Assembly (NCBI RefSeq): GCF_000964685.1
Contig: NZ_LANS01000001.1
Location: forward strand, 248,001 to 312,000
Source: Anaplasma phagocytophilum str. Webster
Lineage (GTDB): Bacteria; Pseudomonadota; Alphaproteobacteria; Rickettsiales; Anaplasmataceae
DNA: 64,000 nt
Reading direction: 5' to 3'
In this document: positions 1 through 9,495 of the stretch, one piece after another
Layout: each line of letters opens with the position of its first letter
Numbering within the stretch: the first letter of the stretch is position 1
Notes under the pieces: generated by a model
What the model saw: only the letters and a program-made list of their open reading frames with translations
What the model was told of the DNA's origin: nothing
The model's database searches: none
Made by a program: the position numbers and the translations under genes

Positions 1-490
1 GAGCCGTCTCCCCTTGAATAGATATAAAACCTTGATAATTTTCTATATTGAAGCACACCTTCTCAGGCGATATTACTCTCCAAACAACTGCTGCTGCGAT
101 CTCGATAGGATTGCCCTCTGCATCGTTAACTTTCATCACCGAAGTATTCGTGCTTTCTACCTTGAGGGAAATATTCCTTCTTGAAGCATATGGAATGGAA
201 AACAGCAACCCTGTCTTCGACGTAGTCCCTATATACTCCCCGAAAAACTCTACAACCTTAGCATCATTGGGACCATTGGTAAAAAAGCAACTCGGCATTA
301 CCGTCACTAGTAATAGAACCCATAAACCAGAGAGTAGTATTGCGAGGTAGGAAAAGTCACTATTCCAGCAGTATATACCCAATACAACGGTCAACAACAC
401 CATAAGCACTGTAGCTTTGTAACCGCACAAACAAAACAATTTCTTGCTAACTATATTGCGCACAGATCCAGTTCCACGTTCAGCGTCCAT
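1..490 (-). CDS. SPFH/band-7 (stomatin-like) membrane protein, 3' end outside window
   Basis: Reading the minus strand from an ATG at 490 gives about 163 uninterrupted codons to the window edge, so the C-terminus lies outside. The N-terminus is charged, followed by two hydrophobic stretches (about residues 25-45 and 48-66, including KATVLMVLLTVVLGIYC). From about residue 75 the sequence looks like an SPFH/band-7 core: NGPNDAKVVEFFGEYIGT, then a beta-rich region with VNDAEGNPIEIAAAVVWRV, which matches the usual 'D..G.PI.V.A.V.W.V' pattern of this family. Such proteins form oligomeric membrane scaffolds and often partner with NfeD or FtsH proteins; no partner is visible here. Family assignment is from motif recognition; the specific subfamily is unknown. 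Confidence 0.75.
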   Translation of the reverse strand, partial: MDAERGTGSVRNIVSKKLFCLCGYKATVLMVLLTVVLGIYCWNSDFSYLAILLSGLWVLLLVTVMPSCFFTNGPNDAKVVEFFGEYIGTTSKTGLLFSIPYASRRNISLKVESTNTSVMKVNDAEGNPIEIAAAVVWRVISPEKVCFNIENYQGFISIQGETA

Positions 491-565
491 TGGGTACATA
501 CCTGGTTATTGAATAGCTTATCGAAAACGTATACTATGTTGACTAATTCCCTACCAAAACAAAAA

Positions 566-1483
566 TTACTTATTAGAAGATGTGTACAGCTCCACATCGT
601 CTGTTGTTTCACCCTTTTCTGCTTCTAAGTTAATCCCACGCTGCATTTCAGAAATTAGGTTTATCATTTCCATATTTCCACTCGAAACTGCAATATGTAA
701 TGGGGTCTCCCCATTCTTGTCCGTGACATTGTAATCCGAACCCTCCCATAAGAGATATCTCACTGCATCTACAGCATCATGCTTCACTGCATAAAGCAGC
801 AGATTATCCTTTTCAATTGTGCGTAGTTCTTCCAGCAAGAATGCCTTACTTTTGCCATAGGACGTAATCTCATGCAGAATCGCACGTAACCCTGTAACAT
901 CATTAGCACCTGCACAACTAAAAGCATTTTGGTATAGATCCATCACGCTCTGGTAACTAGGCATATGAGAGTTCTCCAGATCTTGGCCTGTAGACTCAGT
1001 TAAGGGATTCGCCGGACGTCTAATCTTCCATCTCTTATAGTTTTGAGTGTCCTCCCTCTGCTCTTCCAAAACTACTTTTTTCTCTGGTTCTGCATCGGTT
1101 GCACCGCTTAACGATCCATCTCCAGGATCCGTGCTTACTTTAGCTGCATCTTCTTCTGCACCACTATCAACACCGTCTTCTTCCCCCTTATCAGAGCTTT
1201 CTTGATCATCTTCATTCTCTATGTGCGACTTAGAGGAAACAGTACTAGCGAAATTGACATATTTCGACAAATTTACAGGAATCATACTTACACTGTATCC
1301 ATATTCTCCTGCTATATCATAAAATAGCGTACCACCTGTACGTGCAATACCTGCAGAGACAACACGTACTCCATCTTCTTTATGCATGAGATAATCGGCA
1401 TTATGGTGCGCTGCAACACTACTCTGACCGTGTAGCACAGCACTCATTATAAATGTAAAAAAAACACTCCTCACAGATAACAT
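566..1483 (-). CDS. Exported ankyrin-repeat protein
   Basis: A 305-residue protein. Residues 1-25 (MLSVRSVFFTFIMSAVLHGQ, then SSVAA) look like a signal peptide. The middle (about 80-145) is acidic and low complexity (many E, D, S, G). The C-terminal third has ankyrin-type helices: LLLYAVKHDAVDAVRYLLWEG followed by the diagnostic DKNGETPLHIAVSSGN, so at least two to three repeats. Ankyrin proteins of Anaplasmataceae are often secreted effectors (AnkA is the known example), but this one has an apparent Sec signal, so it may be periplasmic or surface-associated instead. It is divergent from the helicase gene at 1565, with an 81 bp shared upstream region. The family is clear; no specific function can be given. 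Confidence 0.8.
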   Translation of the reverse strand: MLSVRSVFFTFIMSAVLHGQSSVAAHHNADYLMHKEDGVRVVSAGIARTGGTLFYDIAGEYGYSVSMIPVNLSKYVNFASTVSSKSHIENEDDQESSDKGEEDGVDSGAEEDAAKVSTDPGDGSLSGATDAEPEKKVVLEEQREDTQNYKRWKIRRPANPLTESTGQDLENSHMPSYQSVMDLYQNAFSCAGANDVTGLRAILHEITSYGKSKAFLLEELRTIEKDNLLLYAVKHDAVDAVRYLLWEGSDYNVTDKNGETPLHIAVSSGNMEMINLISEMQRGINLEAEKGETTDDVELYTSSNK

Positions 1484-1564
1484 ATTACGCTACTCTCAAT
1501 TTAGACGAATCCTACTGTTCTACGCACAAAATGTAATTTATTAATTAACTAAGAAACAAAAGCA

Positions 1565-4159
1565 ATGCATACCGGAAACCTATCCCCAAGTGCTCAGCAT
1601 AAACTCGCAACTGATCCAACGCAAGAATTCGTGTGGATTAGTGCATCGGCAGGTACAGGAAAAACACGAATGCTAGTGCATAGAGTAATAAGATTACTTA
1701 TGGCAGGACATGAAAACATATTATGCCTAACGTTTACTAATGCTGCTGCATATGAAATTAAGGAGAGAATCTTCGCGATGACAGAAGGTTGGATGCTTCT
1801 CCCGGAAAATGAACTAATAGACGTATTGAGAGAAACTTGTTACCAAAATGCCGACGATATACTCATAAATAGAGCACGTAACCTATTCTTTCGCATACCA
1901 AATATACTTAAAGTGCAAACTGTACACGGATTTTGCAAGTCTCTTATATCTTCTTTTCCTTCAGAAGCAGGCATATCAGCTAATTTTGAGGTCAGGGAGC
2001 TATCAGAATCGTACCCAAAGATTTTCTACAAGCTGCTTCATGAAAGTGACTACATAGCAGAGCACTTAAAAGAAGTAGCATGTGAGCTCAAGGAAAGTAC
2101 ACTATTTGATCTTCTGTATAAAATCATGAAAAAACCTCATATAGATCTAGAAGTACCACAACCTACAGATCTACACGTAAAACCAGATCATTTATTATGC
2201 CCAGAAGAAATAATCGATGCCCTAAACTGTGGAGGACTCAGAGATAAAAAAATCTCTACTAAGCTGCGTTCATGGAACAACTTAGTCCACAAAACACATA
2301 AAAAAATCGAAGAATACCTAAAAACTTTCATCTGTATTGCATCTCTAGAAAAAAAAGACATATCTAGCATTGCAAGCAAACAAGTCCTGCAACAGTGCCC
2401 AACGGTTGGTGGAGCAATCGTCAACGAACAGGAAAAGCTTTTAGAATTCGCAGAACAATACTACAGCGCAAGAATATCGAAACGCACGTTTCATATAATG
2501 CAACTAGTGCGCCATGGCATTCGTATATACGAATACGATAAAAAAAATGCAAAATACCTCAACTATGATGACATAATAAATCTATCCCTAAAGCTTATTT
2601 CTGACCCTACTCACAAAGATTTTGTCCTGTTTTCTCTCGATAGCCAAATTAATCACATACTAGTTGATGAATCACAAGACAATAGCCTAGAACAATGGCA
2701 TATAGTCGCAGAACTCTGCAATGAGTTCTTTACTGGGTTAAGCAGCAATACGAACCAACGCACCCTTTTTGTAGTGGGCGACGTAAAACAGTCTATATAT
2801 GGGTTTCAGAATGCTCGACCAGACTATTTCCACTTCATGCACAAGTACTTCGCTCAAAAGAGCACAAACCCTGTAACTATACAATTGAGCGATTCATTCC
2901 GATCTACCCCACCAATCCTCGCCCTGGTAGATAAAGTATTCAATACACTCCGTGAACAGGTGTCATTTCAATCTCAGGAAATCGTACACAATACATATCG
3001 CGCTAATGAATACGGATACGTTGAAATATGGCCACTATTGCGCTCCACTCGTCGTAAAAAACCTTATGCCTGGGATTTAGAAAGCATAAAAGAATGTGGT
3101 GAAAATGCCGATCATTCCTTGTTACTTGCACAAACCATATCACAAACTATATCTTCTTGGATCAAAGAAGAAAGAAAATTACAAGCAAAAAATCGCCCCG
3201 TAGAAGCAAGTGACATACTAATACTTGTACGCCACAGAAGCGTATTCGTCGATCAAATGATTGCAAGCCTAAAACAGGAAAATATCCCTGTTACAGGTAG
3301 AGACCGCTGCAACATAATGGATTACGTTGTCATCCAAGACCTGGTAAATTTAGGTGAATTCTTACTACTTCCAGAAAATGATATATCTCTCGCAACGTTG
3401 CTGAAATCCCCAATATTTCGGTATACAGACTCCATGTTGTTTGAAATAGTAAGCAGCAGCTCTGAGAAATGTTCTCTTTGGAACAAACTACAGAAGTTTA
3501 CAACAATGCAAGAGACGGTAAAATATCTGAAACTGCTTATATCAATATCCCAGAACCGCAGCCCATTAGATTTGTATTTTTTCATACTCTCACAACACAA
3601 AGAGCAATTTATCAAATGTCTTGGACAAACATCTGTTGAGATCATTGAAGAATTTATAAACCTTCTTATAGCATTTCAGTCAAATAACCTAAATCTGCTC
3701 GAGTACTTTATCCAATGGATAAAAAGCACTAACCCCGTAACTAAAAGCGACATGAGTATCGCAAAAAATTTAGTACGAATAATGACAGTACATAGCGCGA
3801 AGGGTATGCAAGCTCCTATAGTGTTTTTACCAGATACAACTTCAGTGCCTAAGTGTGATCTACAGGTTGTATTTGATGATAAAAACACGCCATTATGGTG
3901 CGCTAGCGATACAAATTCTTATTGTAAAAACCTGAAGCTCCGCAAAAGCCAGGAGGAATATAACGAATACCTAAGGCTTTTATACGTGGCTATGACTCGT
4001 GCAGAAGACGAACTTTACATAGCAGGCATAGGCACAGCAAATAGTAGATCCTGGTACGATATTATCACGAACTCCAGCGTAGAAATACTCCACAAGAAGA
4101 ATACTTGTCTATCCCCCATGTTTCCTGAGCCAATAGACGTTTTATACCTAGAGCACTAA
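1565..4159 (+). CDS. addA: AddA-type UvrD/Rep superfamily helicase lacking the C-terminal nuclease
   Basis: An 864-residue superfamily 1 helicase. Motif I (Walker A) ASAGTGKT is at residues 27-34, motif Ia LCLTFTNAAAYEIKER follows, KVQTVHGFC is near 118, motif II ILVDESQDNS near 365, motif III VVGDVKQSIYGF near 402, motif V IMTVHSAKGMQAPIVFLPD near 739 and motif VI YVAMTRAEDEL near 806. The start region and the VQTVHGFCK block are typical of alphaproteobacterial AddA (double-strand break repair, working with AddB). Family members are usually 1,100 residues or more, ending in a RecB-like PD-(D/E)XK nuclease. Here the protein stops about 60 residues after motif VI, so only helicase activity is expected. 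No decayed nuclease is seen in the 44 bp before the convergent next gene. Function as a repair helicase is inferred. Confidence 0.8.
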   Translation: MHTGNLSPSAQHKLATDPTQEFVWISASAGTGKTRMLVHRVIRLLMAGHENILCLTFTNAAAYEIKERIFAMTEGWMLLPENELIDVLRETCYQNADDILINRARNLFFRIPNILKVQTVHGFCKSLISSFPSEAGISANFEVRELSESYPKIFYKLLHESDYIAEHLKEVACELKESTLFDLLYKIMKKPHIDLEVPQPTDLHVKPDHLLCPEEIIDALNCGGLRDKKISTKLRSWNNLVHKTHKKIEEYLKTFICIASLEKKDISSIASKQVLQQCPTVGGAIVNEQEKLLEFAEQYYSARISKRTFHIMQLVRHGIRIYEYDKKNAKYLNYDDIINLSLKLISDPTHKDFVLFSLDSQINHILVDESQDNSLEQWHIVAELCNEFFTGLSSNTNQRTLFVVGDVKQSIYGFQNARPDYFHFMHKYFAQKSTNPVTIQLSDSFRSTPPILALVDKVFNTLREQVSFQSQEIVHNTYRANEYGYVEIWPLLRSTRRKKPYAWDLESIKECGENADHSLLLAQTISQTISSWIKEERKLQAKNRPVEASDILILVRHRSVFVDQMIASLKQENIPVTGRDRCNIMDYVVIQDLVNLGEFLLLPENDISLATLLKSPIFRYTDSMLFEIVSSSSEKCSLWNKLQKFTTMQETVKYLKLLISISQNRSPLDLYFFILSQHKEQFIKCLGQTSVEIIEEFINLLIAFQSNNLNLLEYFIQWIKSTNPVTKSDMSIAKNLVRIMTVHSAKGMQAPIVFLPDTTSVPKCDLQVVFDDKNTPLWCASDTNSYCKNLKLRKSQEEYNEYLRLLYVAMTRAEDELYIAGIGTANSRSWYDIITNSSVEILHKKNTCLSPMFPEPIDVLYLEH

Positions 4160-4203
4160 TCTACAGACAGTGTGCTATGGCTTAGCTCTCTACTTAAAAC
4201 TCA

Positions 4204-5184
4204 CTATTTCATGCGGATGATGCAGTGACCGGACAGCTTTCTATTCTCTAAATCGCTGTGGGCCTTTTCTATATCTTGAAACGAGTATACCCTTCCAACA
4301 TCAACTTTTATATGCCCTCTTCTTACCACTTCAAAAACTTCCATAGCAGTAAGAGCTAATTCAAGTCTAGAACGCTTATAATGCTGAAGCTGTGGCGCTG
4401 CAACAAACCACGATCTAGTCCCCAACGTGGACATGTTTATGTTCCTTATAGGACCGGAAATCTGCCCATACGATATGTATAAACCAAAAAACCCTAGAAC
4501 GCTAAAAGATAAGTGACATACTTCCCTTCCTATGGGATCATATACCACATTCACACCCTTTCCTTTCGTTATAGATAGAATCTCTTTCGCTACACCAGGA
4601 TCACTGCGGTTAACTACATATGAACAGCCTGCATCTCTGGCAATATTCACACCGTACCCATCAGAGCCCACAACACCTATGACCTCACATCCTTTATGTC
4701 TAGCCCATTGGCATATAATATTGCCTACACCACCTGAAACCCCATAAACTAGAGCGAATGTTCCAGGCCGCACATCATATACTCTATGCGTCAAATAGTG
4801 CGCGGTCATAGCTTTGAAGATACATGCGGCTGCTACTTCGTCATTAACTACGTCTGATATTTTGAACAAATATTTTTGGTCTATAATTCTTTCTTCTGAA
4901 TATGAACCTCCACTAGCGGTGCAGTATCCGACTCTATCACCAATATTCAAAGCCTCAACATCCGGCCCAACCTTCTTGACTACTCCTACAGCTTGCACAC
5001 CTGGAGTATATGGTAGAGATTTAACTTTCCTTATTCCCGCTCTACATTCTACATCAAACCTACTAAGACCTATGGCGGTATGCTCAACAAGAACCTCTCC
5101 TCTACCTGGCTCACCTATCTCTACATCAACAAACTGCATCACTTCAGGGCCACCTGTTTTTTCAATAACCACAGTTCTTGTCAT
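4204..5184 (-). CDS. qor: Zinc-type alcohol dehydrogenase/NADPH:quinone oxidoreductase family protein
   Basis: Medium-chain reductase fold: N-terminal GroES-like domain with GEPGRGEVLVEHTAIGLSRFDVECRAG and YTPGVQAVGVVKKVG, then a Rossmann domain with the nucleotide-binding VYGVSGGVGNIICQWA (about residue 145) and VVYDPIGREV. This matches quinone oxidoreductase (QOR), which lacks the structural zinc ligands of alcohol dehydrogenases. It probably reduces quinones with NADPH. The ATG at 5184 is chosen because GAGGTAGAG lies just upstream and the protein then begins MTRTVVIEKTGG, as in the family. A longer reading frame starting 13 codons earlier is less likely. It is convergent with the helicase gene (44 bp gap). 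Confidence 0.85.
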   Translation of the reverse strand: MTRTVVIEKTGGPEVMQFVDVEIGEPGRGEVLVEHTAIGLSRFDVECRAGIRKVKSLPYTPGVQAVGVVKKVGPDVEALNIGDRVGYCTASGGSYSEERIIDQKYLFKISDVVNDEVAAACIFKAMTAHYLTHRVYDVRPGTFALVYGVSGGVGNIICQWARHKGCEVIGVVGSDGYGVNIARDAGCSYVVNRSDPGVAKEILSITKGKGVNVVYDPIGREVCHLSFSVLGFFGLYISYGQISGPIRNINMSTLGTRSWFVAAPQLQHYKRSRLELALTAMEVFEVVRRGHIKVDVGRVYSFQDIEKAHSDLENRKLSGHCIIRMK

Positions 5185-5307
5185 AAGCTCTACCTCATTC
5201 ACTGAGCACCATGTTACACACAACTGTTAACAAAAAGCAAAACCCCCAGCATCACAAATACACCAAGTCCACAGGTTTACTAAGTAATCAGAACCCTCTT
5301 GGCGCTG

Positions 5308-8300
5308 CTAATCTCCAATAGGTACATCATCAGTACTAGTAGCCTTCTTGCCTCTGTTGGTCTCCTGAGTGCCCGCTATTTTACGAGATTTACTATTCCC
5401 ATAGCGCCGTTTCTTTGCTACACCAGCACTCTTACCGTCAGCGTTATGATCTGATATTACAACGCGTGAAGAATCTGATACTTGATCAGGCGTTGCCTGC
5501 TTCCCATATGTACGTCGCCTCCTTTCTCTCAGCGGGTTAGACGCATTACTTGCACCATATCGCCGTACCCTGATTTTTGCAGCACCAACTACTCTACTAT
5601 CTGTTACTTTTTCCTTCTCTACAGTACCTTCCTGCTCCGCATGCGTATTTGTAACGGCACTATCACTTTCCGTAACAGCCACCCTATTAACTGGTTCATG
5701 CTTGGAAACTGTCGCCGCTGAATTAGCATCACTTTTAACAACTGCCGTACCAGATTCCTGCTTAGGTGCCGCTGCCGGCAATGGTGGCTTAGTTACCTGA
5801 TTATTCGGTGCAGTAGACTGCTGAGAAGTTGCCGCACTGCTGCCTGTAGGCACTTGCCTAGGCACAGCGCTAGACGCCGTTCCTACGCTCTGACTACTCT
5901 GCGCAGAAACTGTCGCCGCCTCGGTATTCTGACCTTCCGTAACAGCCACCCTATTAACTGGTTCCTGCTTGGAGACTGTCGCCGCTGGATTGGCATCACT
6001 TTTAACAACTGCTGGACCAGATTCCTGTTTAGGTGCCGCTGGCGGTAATGGTGGCTTAGTAACCTGATTATTCGGTGCAGTAGACTGCTGTGAAATTGCC
6101 GCACTACTAACTACAGGCACTTGCCTAGGCACAGCGCTAGACGCCGCTCCTACGCCCTGATTACTCTGCACAGAAACTGCTGCTGCGGTATTCTTACCTT
6201 CCGCAACAGCCACCCTATTCACTGGTTCCTGCTTGGGAACACCAGCTGCTGTAGTGCCATCACTTTTAACAACTGCCGTACCAGATTCCTGCTTAGGTGA
6301 TGATGTCGGCAACGGGGACTTAGTAACCTGATTATTCGGTGCAGTAGACTGCTGAGAAGTTGCCACACTACTGCCTGTAGGCACTTGCCTAGGCACAGCA
6401 CTAGACGCCGCTCCTACGCCCTGATTACTCTGCACAGAAACTGTCGCTGCTGCGGTATTCTTACCTTCCGTAACAGCCACCCTATTCACTGGTTCCTGCT
6501 TGGAAACTGTCGCCGCTGGATTAGCATCACTTTTAACAATTGCCGGACCAGATTCCTGCTTAGGTGCTGCTGGCGGTAATGGGGGCTTAGTTACCTGATT
6601 ACTCGGTGCAGTAGGAGGTCTAGCAGAAAACTTACTTAGAATCTCGTCTTTGCTTCCCATGGCACTCAACATACCATCGTCCATCACAACTACCTGGTCA
6701 ACAGCATTTAATAACTGTACCTTGTGCGTCACCACAAAGGTGGTAATTCCTCGCTGCTTTGCATAGCGTAGTGCTTGCATCAAATTAGCTTCAGCCTTCC
6801 CATCTAGGTTTGCATTCGGTTCATCTAATACCAAAAGTTTCACGTCTCCATAAAACGCCCGCGCCAGACCTAGCATTTGTTTTTGCCCACCAGACAATAC
6901 CACTCCCCCACTGCCTATGATGGTATCGTAACCATTTGGCAATTGCAGAATCATCTCATGTATACCAGCAATCATAGCTGCTTTTATGACTTTCTCCGGA
7001 TCTGCATCAGGCATCATCCTAGCAATGTTAGTCTTTATGGATGCGTTAAAGAGCTCCACATCCTGGGGAAGATAACCAACATGACGTCCAAAGTCTTCCC
7101 TGTTCCAGGTGTATACGTCTGCTCCATCCAACCTCACAACACCGGATATTGGCTTCCATACCCCTACAAGTAACTTCACCAGTGTAGACTTACCCGAAGC
7201 ACTCACGCCTATTATTCCGACACTGCTTCCAGGCTCTACTACAAAAGAAACACCCTTAATGGTGGGCTTCATGCCTCCGTAAGGAGTAAAAAATACCCTC
7301 TCTAAAGATATGGCACCTCTTGGTGCTGGAAGAGACATAGCCTGATCCCTTTGCGGGGCAGCTAATAACAAAGTTTGTAGTCTACGATACGATATTCTTG
7401 CAGATTGCAGCATCTTCCATGTGTTAATTGATGCTTCAAAAGGAGCAAGCGCCCTTCCCATAAGAATAGATGAAGCAATAATACCCCCTGCCGTCTTGTG
7501 TCCGTGTATGGCTAACCACGCACCTACACCAATAACCGCTATCTGCAATACAGAACGAGTAAACCGTGTCACCCCCAGAATAGCGTTTGACCGCCCCTGA
7601 GCCTTAACCTGCAATGATCTGTTTTGATCATTCCTCTTAGACCACTCAGTCACTATATGCTTAATCATGCCCATAGCTTCCACAACTTCTGCGTTGCGAC
7701 TTGCTACATCAATGTAACCTATGTTACGAACATTTTCCTCAGTGGATTCTTGCATCACCCTTTTTGTTGCCATCTCATTCCAAACCGCCATCAGAACCAG
7801 CAAAACTATCCCTACCACTGCTATACACCCGGTAACAGGGTGTATCATGAATATTGCGACTAGATATACAAAAGCCCATGGCATATCAAAGAGCGAGAAT
7901 ATACCAACTCCCGTGATAAAACCCTTGACCGTACCTAGATCTCTAATAACATCACCGCTGGTAGAGGACCCCTTCATTGACGTCAAACTAATGGCACGCA
8001 CTATAAGATCAGGAGTGGTCTCCCTATCTATCCAATCCGCAACCTTTGCCATAGTGAGAGAGCGACAAACATCTAATAATGCTGAGCATGCAAGCGCAGA
8101 AATAGTAACAATACTAAGCATTGCAAGTGTTGATGCACTTCCACTAGAAAGCACCCGATCCAAAACTTGGGATGTATATAATGGAAGGAATAGTGCGAGA
8201 ATATTGATCGCAGAGCTAAACCAAAAGACGAACCAAAATACACTCTTACATTTCTCCAATGTTTGATAAAGTACACTTTTTTTAAGCTCCTTCATCGCGG

Positions 8301-8325
8301 CAAAGCCGAATTTCACATCTTCCAC
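5308..8325 (-). CDS. Type I secretion system ABC transporter (membrane/ATPase) with long repetitive C-terminal tail
   Basis: A 1,005-residue protein. Residues about 1-330 form an ABC exporter membrane domain (ALFLPLYTSQVLDRVLSSGS is a hallmark of the PrtD/HlyB-like type I secretion ATPases). The nucleotide-binding domain has Walker A GVSASGKST near 375, signature VLSGGQKQ near 477, Walker B LLVLDEPNANLD near 498 and the switch histidine in VVTHK near 532. Normal family members stop near residue 570-600. Here residues 573-888 are four copies of an ~89-residue Pro/Ser/Thr/Val-rich repeat, followed by a very basic tail (VRRYGASN, RERRRRTYGK, KKRRYGNSKSRK). The core should export Ca-binding-type or ankyrin-type substrates with a membrane fusion protein and TolC encoded elsewhere. 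The tail's role is unknown; it should be cytoplasmic because it follows the ATPase. Confidence 0.85.
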   Translation of the reverse strand: MEDVKFGFAAMKELKKSVLYQTLEKCKSVFWFVFWFSSAINILALFLPLYTSQVLDRVLSSGSASTLAMLSIVTISALACSALLDVCRSLTMAKVADWIDRETTPDLIVRAISLTSMKGSSTSGDVIRDLGTVKGFITGVGIFSLFDMPWAFVYLVAIFMIHPVTGCIAVVGIVLLVLMAVWNEMATKRVMQESTEENVRNIGYIDVASRNAEVVEAMGMIKHIVTEWSKRNDQNRSLQVKAQGRSNAILGVTRFTRSVLQIAVIGVGAWLAIHGHKTAGGIIASSILMGRALAPFEASINTWKMLQSARISYRRLQTLLLAAPQRDQAMSLPAPRGAISLERVFFTPYGGMKPTIKGVSFVVEPGSSVGIIGVSASGKSTLVKLLVGVWKPISGVVRLDGADVYTWNREDFGRHVGYLPQDVELFNASIKTNIARMMPDADPEKVIKAAMIAGIHEMILQLPNGYDTIIGSGGVVLSGGQKQMLGLARAFYGDVKLLVLDEPNANLDGKAEANLMQALRYAKQRGITTFVVTHKVQLLNAVDQVVVMDDGMLSAMGSKDEILSKFSARPPTAPSNQVTKPPLPPAAPKQESGPAIVKSDANPAATVSKQEPVNRVAVTEGKNTAAATVSVQSNQGVGAASSAVPRQVPTGSSVATSQQSTAPNNQVTKSPLPTSSPKQESGTAVVKSDGTTAAGVPKQEPVNRVAVAEGKNTAAAVSVQSNQGVGAASSAVPRQVPVVSSAAISQQSTAPNNQVTKPPLPPAAPKQESGPAVVKSDANPAATVSKQEPVNRVAVTEGQNTEAATVSAQSSQSVGTASSAVPRQVPTGSSAATSQQSTAPNNQVTKPPLPAAAPKQESGTAVVKSDANSAATVSKHEPVNRVAVTESDSAVTNTHAEQEGTVEKEKVTDSRVVGAAKIRVRRYGASNASNPLRERRRRTYGKQATPDQVSDSSRVVISDHNADGKSAGVAKKRRYGNSKSRKIAGTQETNRGKKATSTDDVPIGD
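5660..6606 (-). repeat. Four in-frame ~267 bp tandem repeats in the secretion ATPase gene
   Basis: The landmark CCTGA/TTATTCGG sequence recurs near 5796, 6063, 6327 and 6594, a spacing of 267, 264 and 267 bp (89, 88 and 89 codons). Each unit reads PNNQVTKPPLP..PKQESG, then a VVKSD block, SKQEPVNRVAV and SSAVPRQVP. The fourth copy (nearest the 3' end) is truncated after about 50 residues. Copies are close but not identical; unit 2 carries SSPKQESG and GTTAAG differences and a three-base deletion. The period keeps the reading frame. Confidence 0.95.
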
Positions 8326-8475
8326 ATATACCCCTAAAAATACTACGGCACTACGCTCCAGAGCGAGCCAGCCATTAAAGGTGGATATTACTATAAAAAT
8401 TCACTTAGCATAAGGTAAATCGGTGTTGTACATTGGGTAGACATGGAGTAGAATGATTCAAAATGCGGCGCTCTT

Positions 8476-8649
8476 ATGTTGTCTATAGTAATAATATTGT
8501 CGCTTCTTACCGTTATTTCATTAGTGGCGGGTGTAGTACTGGCTTCTACAGGTAGCAGTTTCTATGAAAAATACAAAAACAAGCTCATGCTGATAAGGGT
8601 TGTGTTACACGCCATTACGGTAGTTTCAGCTGTTTTTTTGATTAGGTAA
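8476..8649 (+). CDS. Small two-helix membrane protein (twin-transmembrane type)
   Basis: A 57-residue frame starting at ATG 8476. The two halves are hydrophobic (LSIVIILSLLTVISLVAGVV and VVLHAITVVSAVFLIR) and are joined by a charged loop STGSSFYEKYKNKLMLIR. The layout (helix, short basic loop, helix) resembles the small twin-transmembrane/HIG1-like proteins found upstream of metabolic genes in alphaproteobacteria. It ends four bases before the folP start codon, so the two are probably co-transcribed and translationally coupled. It is divergent from the secretion ATPase gene. No function can be assigned. Confidence 0.55.
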   Translation: MLSIVIILSLLTVISLVAGVVLASTGSSFYEKYKNKLMLIRVVLHAITVVSAVFLIR

Positions 8650-8653
8650 TGTT

Positions 8654-9466
8654 TTGCAACACTCTGCTGTCACCACAAAAATTGTTGGTATATTGAATGT
8701 AACCCCAAATTCGTTCTCCGACGGGGGTAAGTTTTTGGAAGCTAATGCTGCAATTAGACACGCTACAGATCTAATAGAGCATGGTGCAGATGTGATTGAT
8801 GTAGGTGCGGAGTCCACAGCACCTGGCGTATCTCCCATAACACAGGAAGAAGAATGGAGCAGGCTGAAGGAGGTTTTACCTGAAATCATACGCATTGCTC
8901 ATAATGCACATGTAGAAGTCAGCATAGATACAAGAAATGCTAAGACCGCTGAGCTAGCTCTGAAACTGGGTGTAGATTACATAAATGATCAGGGAGGTCT
9001 TCTGGATCCTGATATGCCGGCAATCGCGGCAGCAAGTTCTGCCAAAATCATTATTATGCACCACTTTGGGCTGCCCGTATCCCAAGACAGAAGCTATGTT
9101 GGGCAACCTGAACAGTTACTAAATGAAATAATAGAATGGCTGTGCTCGAGAGTTGATACTCTCATTGCGCAGGGTGTAGTTCGTGAACGCATAATTTTAG
9201 ATCCGGGTCTCGGCTTTGGTAAGTTGCCTGAATACTCGTGGTACATTGCTAAAAACATAGGGAAACTAAAAAAACTTGGCTTTCCAGTCTGCGTGGGGCA
9301 TTCACGCAAATCTATGTTTTCTTTGATACCCGTTGAACTATCAGAAAGAGATGTTCCAACGGCCATGCTGTCCACGTTTCTTGCACAACAACAGGTAGAC
9401 TTCCTGCGTGTCCATGACGTGAAATTAACTGGAATATCTATCAAAATAGCAAACTTGCTTGTGTAA
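8654..9466 (+). CDS. folP: Dihydropteroate synthase
   Basis: A 270-residue TIM-barrel enzyme that joins 7,8-dihydropterin pyrophosphate and p-aminobenzoate. The two family signatures are present: GILNVTPNSFSDGG near residue 12 and GADVIDVGAESTAPG near 44. Also seen are SIDTRN near 96, INDQGG near 110, LDPGLGFGK near 180 and the substrate-binding GHSRKSMF near 215. The start is a TTG at 8654, supported by the family N-terminus and a weak AGGT just upstream; no in-frame ATG lies earlier. It acts with FolK (51709-52239) in folate synthesis. A decayed copy of the gene's 3' end follows at 9496-9641. Confidence 0.92.
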   Translation: MQHSAVTTKIVGILNVTPNSFSDGGKFLEANAAIRHATDLIEHGADVIDVGAESTAPGVSPITQEEEWSRLKEVLPEIIRIAHNAHVEVSIDTRNAKTAELALKLGVDYINDQGGLLDPDMPAIAAASSAKIIIMHHFGLPVSQDRSYVGQPEQLLNEIIEWLCSRVDTLIAQGVVRERIILDPGLGFGKLPEYSWYIAKNIGKLKKLGFPVCVGHSRKSMFSLIPVELSERDVPTAMLSTFLAQQQVDFLRVHDVKLTGISIKIANLLV

Positions 9467-9495
9467 TTTCTACCTACGGCAGTTCTCTTCATTAA

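Noticed and set aside
48-350. 100-codon plus-strand frame at the left end
   Set aside because: It is antisense to the band-7 gene, which has clear family motifs.
5482-6579. Several plus- and minus-strand frames in the repeat region of the secretion ATPase
   Set aside because: They are shadows of the repeated sequence in other frames.
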